DNA from: Castellaniella sp049650445
GTDB taxonomy: Bacteria > Pseudomonadota > Gammaproteobacteria > Burkholderiales > Burkholderiaceae_B
Direction of reading: 5' to 3'
Assembly (NCBI RefSeq): GCF_049650445.1
Contig: NZ_JBASAD010000036.1
Coordinates: 1 to 64,000 of the forward strand
DNA length: 64,000 nt
Part shown: positions 8,209 to 15,718 of the stretch, one piece after another
Layout: each line of letters begins with the position of its first letter
Numbering within the stretch: position 1 is the stretch's first letter
Made by a program: the position numbers and the translations under genes
The notes under the pieces: generated by a model
Seen by the model: the letters and a program-made list of their open reading frames with translations, nothing else
The model's database searches: none
Told to the model about the DNA's origin: nothing

Positions 8209-9444
8209 ATGATCAAAAAAGTCCCTGTGTCCCAATTGTGCGTCGGCATGTACGTGCATGACCTGGGTGGCTCTTTCCTGGATCATTCCTTCTGGCGTTC
8301 GCGCTTTCTGATCCAGAACGAACGCAAGCTGAAAAGGCTGCAGACGTCCCGGCTGGAGTGGGTGCTGATCGACACCAACCGGGGCATCGACCTGCGCTCC
8401 GGTGGGCCGGACGCCGTCGCGCCTGAGCCTCAGTCTGCGTCTCCGGCGCCCGGCGCGGCGCATTCCGCCGCGAAGTCGCATGCCGCTGAATCTCCGTCGC
8501 AGCCGCTCACACCCGAACAACAGGCCTTTGACGACGCCAAGGACATCATCGATGGCTCGCGTGAACAAGTAAAGCAATTGTTCGCCGATGCGGAACTGGA
8601 GGGCAAGATCGACCTGCGCCAGATCGAGGGCCTGGTTCAGGACATGGCCGATTCCATCGAAGGCCATCCGGACGCCTTGACCAGTCTGGCCCGCATCAAG
8701 CGCGCCGACCAGTATCTCTACGCGCACTCCGTGGCGGTGTCGGCGCTGATGACCGCGCTGGCGCGGACCCTGGAGCTGTCCGACGAACAGGTGCGTCTGG
8801 CCGGCATGGCCGGCCTGCTGCACGACATCGGAAAGATTCGTGATCCCGACGAGGTGCCCGGCAAGCTCGGCCGCCCGATCCAGCCGCCGCAGGAACTGCT
8901 GCGCAAGCATCCGGGCAGCGGTGCCGCGGTGCTGAGCCAGGACTCGAGCGTACCCCCCGAGGTCATCGACGTCTGTCTGCACCACCACGAGCGTGCCGAC
9001 GGCAAGGGTTTCCCCGACGGGCTGCTTGGCGAGAACACCAGCCTGCTGGCCCGGATGGCCGCCATTTGCAATTACTACGACGAAGTCACCTCGACGCGGC
9101 CTTTCAAGAAAGGCTGGGACCCCGCCTTCGCGCTGTTCAAGATGCTGAAGTCTTCGGGCCAGTTCGACATGGACGTGCTGGGCGCCTTCGTGCGTACGGT
9201 GGGGCGCTATCCGCTGGGGTCCATCATCAGTCTGACGCAGAGCGAGCTGGGTCTGGTGGTGGAGCAGAACCCGGACACGCCGGAACTGCCCGTGGTCAAG
9301 ATCTTCTATTCCATCCGCTGGAGCCACGCCATCCCGGAGCGCCGGGTGAATCTGGCCGATCCCGACTGCCCCAGCCGCGTCCTGCCCGTGGTCGCGCCGG
9401 TGGACTGGGCCCAATCAGGCTTGCCCGTGCCGTCCATTCTCTAG
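8209..9444 (+). CDS. DUF3391/HD-GYP domain protein, probable c-di-GMP phosphodiesterase
   Basis: 411 residues. The N-terminal ~100 residues (KKVPVSQLCVGMYVHDL, WVLIDTNRG) are the DUF3391 module usual in front of HD-GYP domains. An Ala/Pro/Ser-rich linker follows. The phosphohydrolase domain has AHSVAV, GLLHDIGK and HHERADGKGFPDGL; the GYP tripeptide is GFP, a conservative change, and the metal-binding HD and HHE residues are intact. Predicted to hydrolyse c-di-GMP in the cytosol. An in-frame GTG at 8203 is an alternative start. The gene ends convergently, overlapping the MFS gene by 4 bp. Confidence 0.92.
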   Translation: MIKKVPVSQLCVGMYVHDLGGSFLDHSFWRSRFLIQNERKLKRLQTSRLEWVLIDTNRGIDLRSGGPDAVAPEPQSASPAPGAAHSAAKSHAAESPSQPLTPEQQAFDDAKDIIDGSREQVKQLFADAELEGKIDLRQIEGLVQDMADSIEGHPDALTSLARIKRADQYLYAHSVAVSALMTALARTLELSDEQVRLAGMAGLLHDIGKIRDPDEVPGKLGRPIQPPQELLRKHPGSGAAVLSQDSSVPPEVIDVCLHHHERADGKGFPDGLLGENTSLLARMAAICNYYDEVTSTRPFKKGWDPAFALFKMLKSSGQFDMDVLGAFVRTVGRYPLGSIISLTQSELGLVVEQNPDTPELPVVKIFYSIRWSHAIPERRVNLADPDCPSRVLPVVAPVDWAQSGLPVPSIL

Positions 9445-10697
9445 GATCTGGACGGAGGCGAACCGGCTCCGGCTGTCCGGGGTCGTGCACGCAAGCCGAT
9501 CAGCACCGCCAGGACGATGCCCGTGGCGGCGAAGGTGCCTGTGGCGGTCCAGGTCCATTGCCAGTCGCCGCCTGCCCGGTTGACTACCCAGGCCACCACG
9601 GGCGGTCCGGCGAACTGACCCAGGGACGAGCCTTGCTGCATCCAGCCGATGGTCGTGGAGGTCGTCTGCGGGCTGGGCGCCAGGGTCAGCCCCAGCACGA
9701 ACAGCGTGGCCGGCACCAGGCCGCCCACCATGGAAAACATCAACACGGCCACGAACTGGCCTGATGCGGGCAGACCGGCGCCAAACGCAGCCCAGGCGCA
9801 CAGAATCATGGTGGCCAGCCCGGCCACCAGCAGTTGCCAGCCGGGTACTCCGCGATGCAGCAGGCGGCCGGCGGCTAGATTGCCGATCGCGTTGACGCCC
9901 GCGACGATGGCCGTCAGCAGCCCCGCCGTGGTGCCGCCGACGCCCTGGACGGCGTAGATCGTTGGCAGGAAACCGATCACCGCGATCCACTGGCCCGCAT
10001 ACAGGCCGAAGGTCAGGGCCAGCAGCCAGACGTTCAACGAACCCAGCGTCGTCCGGGTCAACTGCACCGGGGAATGCCGTGGCTGATCGGAGGCGGCAAC
10101 GGGGTCCGGCGGCACGAGGTGTGCGGTGAGCAGCAGGCAGCACAGCGTCAGCGCCGCCAGCAGCGACCACAGCAACTGCCAACTGCCCACACTGAGCACC
10201 CAGGACCCCGTCAGCAGGATGACTACGGTGCCCAGCGGCATGTAACTGCCCCACAGGCCCATGATGCGGCTCAGCCGGTCCGGCGGCACGAGGCGGCGGA
10301 TCAGCGCGGGAGTCGGCATGGCCACCATCAGCACGCCGAGGCCCTCGGCGGCGCGGCATAGCAGCACCAGCAGGCTGGTGTCCAGCAGGGCGCCCAGCAT
10401 CGAGGTGGCCGCCAGGATGGCCAGGCCGATCAGAACGCAGCGGCGCAGGCCGATGCGTTCGGCCACCAGCGCGATCGGCAGGCCCAGGATCAACCCGCCG
10501 AGCTGCACGGCCGACAGCAGGAAGCCCGATTCCACCAGGCTGAGATGAAATTCGGCTTGCAACTGGGGCAGGGCCGGGGGCACTTTCCAGATGTGCAGTG
10601 CGGCGCACATGCCGACCAGCACCAGAAACAGGGCCGCGCGCACGGCGGCATGGATCTCGGGTGCAGTGCGGGATTCAGGGTCGGCGTGTAGCGGCAT
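9441..10697 (-). CDS. MFS transporter (CynX/NimT-like)
   Basis: 418 residues with about 12 hydrophobic segments and no signal peptide. ERIGLRR after helix 2 and ALIRRLVPPDRLSRIMGLWGSYMPLG are typical of the cyanate/nitrate-type MFS branch. The substrate cannot be predicted. It is the downstream gene of a probable two-gene unit with the MFS gene that starts at 11943 (16 bp apart). Two unrelated MFS genes side by side may serve related compounds. Confidence 0.85.
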   Translation of the reverse strand: MPLHADPESRTAPEIHAAVRAALFLVLVGMCAALHIWKVPPALPQLQAEFHLSLVESGFLLSAVQLGGLILGLPIALVAERIGLRRCVLIGLAILAATSMLGALLDTSLLVLLCRAAEGLGVLMVAMPTPALIRRLVPPDRLSRIMGLWGSYMPLGTVVILLTGSWVLSVGSWQLLWSLLAALTLCCLLLTAHLVPPDPVAASDQPRHSPVQLTRTTLGSLNVWLLALTFGLYAGQWIAVIGFLPTIYAVQGVGGTTAGLLTAIVAGVNAIGNLAAGRLLHRGVPGWQLLVAGLATMILCAWAAFGAGLPASGQFVAVLMFSMVGGLVPATLFVLGLTLAPSPQTTSTTIGWMQQGSSLGQFAGPPVVAWVVNRAGGDWQWTWTATGTFAATGIVLAVLIGLRARPRTAGAGSPPSRS

Positions 10698-10713
10698 GGG
10701 CGATCAGAGAGGG

Positions 10714-11943
10714 TCAGGGAGAAGCGGTTTTACGGGGCAGCCAGTGCCAGAACATCCAGGCGGCGACGAAGCCCAGGGCGCCGATGGCGGTGATGCCGCT
10801 GGCGAGTGACAGCGCCGCAGTGACGGCGGACATCAGCAAGGGGCCGCCGCCGCCGCCGAGGTCGGTGATCAGCCGCCAGAGGCCCAGGAACCGGGTGCGG
10901 TCGCCAGGCGGGGAGGCGTCGGCGCCGATGGTCATGATGATGCCCGAGCCGATGCCGTTGCCTACGCCCAGCACCATGCTGACCATCAGCAGGCCGACGA
11001 ATCCCGCCGTCCAGGGAATGGCGATCAGGCTGGCACCCATGATCAGCATGCAGGGCAGGGCGACCCAGTGGCGGCCGTGCAGGTCCATGATCCGGCCCGC
11101 GGGATAGAACAGCAGCATGTCCACGCCACCCATGATGCCGTAGATCAGGGCGGTCTGCGTGGCGTCCAGGCCGATCTGATCGGCCCAGAGCGGGATGACG
11201 ATCTGGCGGCAGGCGCGGATCGCCGCAACCAGCGCGGTGGCCACCCCCAGTGTCAGGAGGACGCCTGCGTGTGCGCGAGCCAGGTCCGCCAGGGACAGTG
11301 GCGGGGCGTTGCGGTGCGCGGTGCGGTCGCGGGGTTCGAGATCCGGGACGCTGAAGGCCAGGATGCCGGCGCCCAAGAGGGCCAGAATGGCGGCCCAGTA
11401 GGCCCCTTGCAGCCCCAGCAGGTGGATGAAGCCGGCAGCCATGAAGGGGCCTGCGAACAGCCCCACCCGCATGGTGCCTCCCAGTGTGGACATGGCGCGC
11501 GCGCGCATGTGGGGCGGTACGGCCTCGATCAGGTAGGTCTGGCGAGCCAGCAGAAAGACGGAACTGGCCAGGCCGACCATCAGGACGCCCAGGCCGAAGG
11601 TCCAGGGGGTACGGGCAATCAGGCACAGCACCAGCGCGGCCAGGCTGAAAGCGGCGGCGCCGATCATGGCGCGGCGTTCGCCGTAGCGGTTGGTCAGCGC
11701 AGCGGCCGGCAGGTTGGCGAGCATCGAGCCGATGCCGATCAGGGCGACGATCAGGCCGGCTTGTGCGGAACTGGCACCCAGTTCGCGGGCGCTGAGGGCG
11801 AGGACGGGGTAGATGGCGCCTTCGCCCAGGCCGAAAAGCAGGGAAGGACCAAATGCCGGCAGGGCGATCCGCGCCAGGCTGAAGGAATCGGAGGAGGGAG
11901 GCACGCCGGAAGGGTCGTGATGACCAAATCGGCATTGTCGCAT
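10714..11943 (-). CDS. MFS transporter (drug/sugar-efflux type)
   Basis: 409 residues, about 12 membrane segments. LTNRYGERRAMIG (loop 2-3), VPPHMRARAMSTLGG (loop 4-5) and PAGRIMDLHGRHWVALP in the second half mark an MFS protein, possibly an efflux pump. The first ~18 residues are polar and lack a clear ribosome site; a GTG at 11904 is an alternative start. It is divergent from the TRAP operon across a 230-bp gap. Confidence 0.83.
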   Translation of the reverse strand: MRQCRFGHHDPSGVPPSSDSFSLARIALPAFGPSLLFGLGEGAIYPVLALSARELGASSAQAGLIVALIGIGSMLANLPAAALTNRYGERRAMIGAAAFSLAALVLCLIARTPWTFGLGVLMVGLASSVFLLARQTYLIEAVPPHMRARAMSTLGGTMRVGLFAGPFMAAGFIHLLGLQGAYWAAILALLGAGILAFSVPDLEPRDRTAHRNAPPLSLADLARAHAGVLLTLGVATALVAAIRACRQIVIPLWADQIGLDATQTALIYGIMGGVDMLLFYPAGRIMDLHGRHWVALPCMLIMGASLIAIPWTAGFVGLLMVSMVLGVGNGIGSGIIMTIGADASPPGDRTRFLGLWRLITDLGGGGGPLLMSAVTAALSLASGITAIGALGFVAAWMFWHWLPRKTASP

Positions 11944-11962
11944 ACGGTAGGCGCGGCTGTGT

Positions 11963-11995
11963 CCGAATGCGACCCGAATGCGACCCGGATGCGGC
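11963..11995. repeat. Three tandem 11-bp units
   Basis: Two perfect copies of CCGAATGCGAC (11963-11973, 11974-11984) are followed by a third with two changes (11985-11995). They lie immediately upstream of the MFS gene that begins at 11943, in the intergenic space shared with the TRAP operon. Confidence 0.8.
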
Positions 11996-12092
11996 GCAGT
12001 GGGTGAGTTTCCCTATTCCCTTCATGGAAATTGGCAGATTCAATCAGAGATCAGATTAGGCGTTATTACCGATTGCGAGAGGCTTCAAGTTT

Positions 12093-12107
12093 CGTGCATC
12101 ATGCACG
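12093..12107. promoter_or_regulatory. Palindrome upstream of the TRAP operon, candidate operator
   Basis: CGTGCAT-C-ATGCACG is a perfect 7+1+7 palindrome, 67 bp before the binding-protein start. It lies downstream of a weak TTGCGA that could serve as a -35 box. The symmetry and size suit a dimeric HTH repressor or activator. No regulator gene is adjacent. Confidence 0.45.
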
Positions 12108-12173
12108 CGCTCTCAGCCGTTTACAAAGCGGCACATTTAACCGGTTTACCAACCAACTTAGGGGCTCTCTCTC

Positions 12174-13262
12174 ATGCAACGTCGTTCCTTCCTCAAGAAG
12201 GCTGCCCTCGGTGCGGCCGCTGGCGGCGCCACCCTGGCCGCTCCCGTCTTCGCCCAGGAATCGCCCACCCTCACGTGGCGTCTGGCTTCCAGTTTCCCCC
12301 GCAGCGCCGACGCCATCTATTCCGGTGGCGAAAACGTCGCCAAGTTCGTCTCCGAGGCGACTGGGGGCAAGTTCCAGATCCGCGCCTTTCCTGGTGGCGA
12401 AATCCTGCCCGCGCTGGGTGTGCTCGACGGCGTGCAGAACGGCACGGTCGAATGCGGCCATACCGCGTCCTACTACTATTTCGGCAAGGATCCGGCCCTG
12501 TGCTTCGACGGCGCCGTGCCCTTCGGCCTGAACACCCGCCAGTACAACGCCTGGGTGCGTCACGCCGGCGGCCTGCAGGTGCTGCGCGAGATGTTCGCCA
12601 AGTTCAACATCGTGAACTTCCCCTGCGGCTACACCGGCACCCAGATGGGTGGCTGGTTCCGCAAGGAAATCAAGACGGTCGATGATCTCAAGGGCCTGAA
12701 GTTCCGCACGGCGGCCTTCGCCGGCGCGGTGTTGATGAAGCTCGGCGTGGTGCCGCAGCAGATTGCCGGCGGCGACATCTACCCGTCCCTGGAAAAGGGC
12801 ACCATCGACGCGGCCGAATGGATCGGCCCCTATGATGATGAAAAACTCGGCTTCCACCGCGTGGCGCCGTTCTACTACTTCCCCGGCTGGTGGGAAGGCA
12901 CGCTGCAGGTGTCCCTGTACGTCAACAAGGACAAGTACGAAGCCCTGCCCAAGCACTATCAGGCTGTGCTGGACCAGGCTTCCGCCCTGGCGACCAACAC
13001 CATGATCGCGACCTACGACGCCGAGAACCCCAACGCCCTCAAGCGCCTGATCGCCGAAGGCGCCAAGCTGCGCGCTTTCCCGAAGCCCGTCATGGACGCC
13101 TGCTACAAGGCCGCCCAGGAAACCTACGCGGAGCTGTCCGCCAAGGATGCGGGATTCAAGAAGATCCATGACGCTTACATGGGCTTCCGCGACCATGAAA
13201 TCCCGTGGTTCCGCATTGCTGAAGGCAGCTTCGACCAATACATGGCCACGGCCGCCAAGTAA
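12174..13262 (+). CDS. TRAP transporter substrate-binding protein (DctP family, TakP-like)
   Basis: 362 residues. A Tat-type signal (RRSFLKKA, then a Gly/Ala-rich h-region ending near VFAQ) sends it folded to the periplasm. LTWRLASSFPRS, TASYYYFGKDP, QMGGWFRKEI and DIYPSLEKGTIDAAEWIGPYDD match the TakP branch that binds 2-oxoacids such as pyruvate as a metal-carboxylate complex. The conserved arginine is in the segment KGLKFRTAAFAG. This is the first gene of a P-Q-M operon; a strong hairpin separates it from the permease genes. Confidence 0.93.
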   Translation: MQRRSFLKKAALGAAAGGATLAAPVFAQESPTLTWRLASSFPRSADAIYSGGENVAKFVSEATGGKFQIRAFPGGEILPALGVLDGVQNGTVECGHTASYYYFGKDPALCFDGAVPFGLNTRQYNAWVRHAGGLQVLREMFAKFNIVNFPCGYTGTQMGGWFRKEIKTVDDLKGLKFRTAAFAGAVLMKLGVVPQQIAGGDIYPSLEKGTIDAAEWIGPYDDEKLGFHRVAPFYYFPGWWEGTLQVSLYVNKDKYEALPKHYQAVLDQASALATNTMIATYDAENPNALKRLIAEGAKLRAFPKPVMDACYKAAQETYAELSAKDAGFKKIHDAYMGFRDHEIPWFRIAEGSFDQYMATAAK

Positions 13263-13308
13263 TCGACGCCTCGTGCCGGCCTTCTTTCAAGGCCGCTCAT
13301 GACCGGTT

Positions 13309-13343
13309 CACGCGCTAGCCCCCCTCGAGGGGGCTTGCGCGTG
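13309..13343 (+). promoter_or_regulatory. Strong mRNA hairpin between TRAP binding protein and permeases
   Basis: CACGCGC pairs with GCGCGTG and GCCCCC with GGGGGC around a 5-nt loop, with a 2-nt internal mismatch. There is no T-run, so it is better read as an RNase barrier or partial attenuator that raises binding protein over permease than as a full terminator. It may also be a dispersed REP-like repeat; no second copy was found here. Confidence 0.65.
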
Positions 13344-13377
13344 TCCGGGTGCAACCCCTTTTTCATCGGCTCTCACC

Positions 13378-13989
13378 ATGAATGCACTTCTCGCCCTGTC
13401 GCGAGCGATTGACGCCGTCAATCGCCGCGTGGGCCGGGCCGTGACCTGGTTGATCCTGCTTGCCGTTCTCGTCAGTTCCATCAATGCGACGGTCCGCAAG
13501 CTGTTCAACGTCAGTTCCAATGCCTGGCTCGAATTGCAGTGGTATCTGTTCGGCGCCATCTTCCTGTTGGCGGCCGGCTATACCCTGCTCAAGAACGAAC
13601 ACGTCCGCGTCGACGTCCTGGCCTCGCGCTTTTCGCGGCGCACCCAACTCTGGATCGAAGTCTTCGGCGTGCTGTTCTTCCTGCTGCCCGCCTGCGGGCT
13701 CATCATGTGGCTGTCCTGGCCGTTCTTCATGGACGCCTACGTGAACCACGAGCAATCCTCGAACGCGGGCGGCCTGATCCGCTGGCCGGCCAAGCTGCTG
13801 ATTCCCATCGGCTTTGCCCTGCTGGTGGCTGCCGGCGTGTCGCACATGATCAAGAGCATCGGTTGTCTGCTTGGCCGCTGCCCTGATCCCCGCGACGTGC
13901 ACACGGGCAAGTCCGCCGAGGAACTGCTCGCCGAAGAAATCGCCCGCGAGGCGCAACAGCGCGAGTCCTCCTCGCATGAGGGGCACTGA
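13378..13989 (+). CDS. TRAP transporter small permease (DctQ family)
   Basis: 203 residues with four membrane segments (about residues 20-37, 52-70, 95-118, 138-158). The NAWLELQWYLFGAIFLL and KNEHVRVDVL motifs are typical of DctQ. The C-terminal ~45 residues are charged and cytosolic. It sits in the inner membrane and pairs with the large subunit, whose start lies 2 bp after this stop. Confidence 0.93.
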   Translation: MNALLALSRAIDAVNRRVGRAVTWLILLAVLVSSINATVRKLFNVSSNAWLELQWYLFGAIFLLAAGYTLLKNEHVRVDVLASRFSRRTQLWIEVFGVLFFLLPACGLIMWLSWPFFMDAYVNHEQSSNAGGLIRWPAKLLIPIGFALLVAAGVSHMIKSIGCLLGRCPDPRDVHTGKSAEELLAEEIAREAQQRESSSHEGH

Positions 13990-13991
13990 CC

Positions 13992-15680
13992 ATGGAAGCA
14001 TTGTTACTGGCTTATATGGCGCCGATCATGTTCGGCATGCTGGTGGTCCTGCTGTTGCTGGGGTTTCCGGTGGCTTTTTCCCTGGCAGCCAACGGGATTT
14101 TGTTCGGCCTGATCGGGATCGACCTGGGTCTGCTGTCTCCGGCGCTGTTCCAGGCCCTGCCCCAGCGCGTGTTCGGCGTGATGGGCAACGAGTCCCTGCT
14201 GGCGGTGCCGTTCTTCACCTTCATGGGCTTGATCCTGGAACGCTCCGGCATGGCCGAGGATCTGCTGGAGACTGTCGGCCAGTTGTTCGGTCCGCTGCGC
14301 GGCGGCCTGGCGATCGCGGTCGTTCTGGTGGGTGCGATGCTGGCGGCGACGACTGGCGTGGTGTCTGCCTCGGTGATTTCGATGGGGCTGATCTCGCTGC
14401 CCATCATGCTGCGCTACGGCTATGACCGCAAGCTGGCGGCCGGCGTGATCGCGGCCTCCGGCACACTGTCGCAGATCATCCCGCCCTCGTTGGTGCTGAT
14501 CGTGCTGGCCGACCAGTTGGGCCGCTCCATTGGCGACATGTACAAGGGTGCCTTCCTGCCGGGCTTCGCCCTGACGGGGCTGTACATCTTGTACGTCGTT
14601 GCGATCGCCTTGTTCAGGCCGAAATCGGCACCCGCCATCCCGCCCGAGGCGCGCACCTTCATCGAGCCCAGCGGCGGGCACGGCATCCCTTCGCTGCTGG
14701 TGCTGATGGCCCTGTCCGTCGGTATTTCCGTCGTGGGTGTGGAACTGCTGCTGGACGACGGGACGCACGTGGACGAACTGATCGTCACCAGCATCCTTCT
14801 CTGGGGCGTGGCGGCTTTCGTCATGGCCGGGGTCAACAAGATCCTGCGTCTGGGGCTGCTCTCGCAGATCGCCGAGCGCGTGACCTTCGTCATGATTCCG
14901 CCGCTGGCACTGATCTTCCTGGTGCTGGGCACGATCTTCATCGGCGTGGCCACGCCGACCGAAGGCGGCGCCATGGGCGCGGTCGGTGCGCTGGTGATGG
15001 CCATGATCAAGCGACGGCTGAATTTCACGCTGCTGCGCCAGGCCATGGACACCACCACGACGCTGACCTGCTTCGTGGTGTTCATCCTGATCGGCTCCTC
15101 GGTGTTCAGCCTGACCTTCCGTGGCGTGAACGGCGACCTGTGGGTCGAGCATCTGCTCACGGGCCTGCCGGGCGGCGAGATGGGCTTCCTGATCGTGGTC
15201 AGCCTGCTGACCTTTGTTCTGGCCTTCTTCCTGGACTTCTTCGAGCTGGCCTTCATCATCGTGCCGCTGATCGGGCCGGTGGCCGACAAGATGGGCATCG
15301 ACCTGATCTGGCTGGGCATCCTGCTGGCCGTGAACATGCAGACGTCTTTCATGCACCCGCCGTTCGGTTTCGCGCTGTTCTATCTGCGGTCGGTGGCGCC
15401 CAAGGAAGACTACCAGGATCGGATCACCGGCAAGACCATCGCCAAGGTCACCACCGGCGATATCTATTGGGGCTCGATCCCCTTCATCGTGATCCAGATC
15501 GCCATGGTGATCCTGGTGCTGTTGTATCCCGGCATGGTCACGCACTACAAGGCGGACCGGCCCCAGGTGAACATCGAGGACGTCAAGCTCGATATGGGCA
15601 ACTTCGGTGGCTATGGTGCCGATACCGGGGGCCAGGCGAGCGAGCCCTCGGATCAGGACTACAACAGTATGTTCAAGTAG
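13992..15680 (+). CDS. TRAP transporter large permease (DctM family), enlarged
   Basis: 562 residues, against ~430 for ordinary DctM. The core has GFPVAFSLAANGILFGLIG, GNESLLAVPFFTFMGLILE, ASGTLSQIIPPSLVLIVLAD and GVATPTEGGAMGAVGAL, the Na+-coupled channel signatures. The excess is a mid-protein insert of about 100 residues (after RPKSAPAIPPEA) with extra hydrophobic segments, plus a hydrophilic ~45-residue C-terminal tail. It forms the inner-membrane carrier with the small subunit. Confidence 0.93.
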   Translation: MEALLLAYMAPIMFGMLVVLLLLGFPVAFSLAANGILFGLIGIDLGLLSPALFQALPQRVFGVMGNESLLAVPFFTFMGLILERSGMAEDLLETVGQLFGPLRGGLAIAVVLVGAMLAATTGVVSASVISMGLISLPIMLRYGYDRKLAAGVIAASGTLSQIIPPSLVLIVLADQLGRSIGDMYKGAFLPGFALTGLYILYVVAIALFRPKSAPAIPPEARTFIEPSGGHGIPSLLVLMALSVGISVVGVELLLDDGTHVDELIVTSILLWGVAAFVMAGVNKILRLGLLSQIAERVTFVMIPPLALIFLVLGTIFIGVATPTEGGAMGAVGALVMAMIKRRLNFTLLRQAMDTTTTLTCFVVFILIGSSVFSLTFRGVNGDLWVEHLLTGLPGGEMGFLIVVSLLTFVLAFFLDFFELAFIIVPLIGPVADKMGIDLIWLGILLAVNMQTSFMHPPFGFALFYLRSVAPKEDYQDRITGKTIAKVTTGDIYWGSIPFIVIQIAMVILVLLYPGMVTHYKADRPQVNIEDVKLDMGNFGGYGADTGGQASEPSDQDYNSMFK

Positions 15681-15694
15681 GGCCTGTGTCGCGT

Positions 15695-15718
15695 CCGGCC
15701 CCGCCTCAGCGGGGCCGG
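15695..15718. terminator. GC-rich hairpin between convergent genes
   Basis: CCGGCCCCGC and GCGGGGCCGG form a perfect 10-bp stem around CTCA. The loop contains the stop codon of the minus-strand sensor gene. No T-run follows on either strand, so termination efficiency is uncertain; it probably serves both convergent units. Confidence 0.55.
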
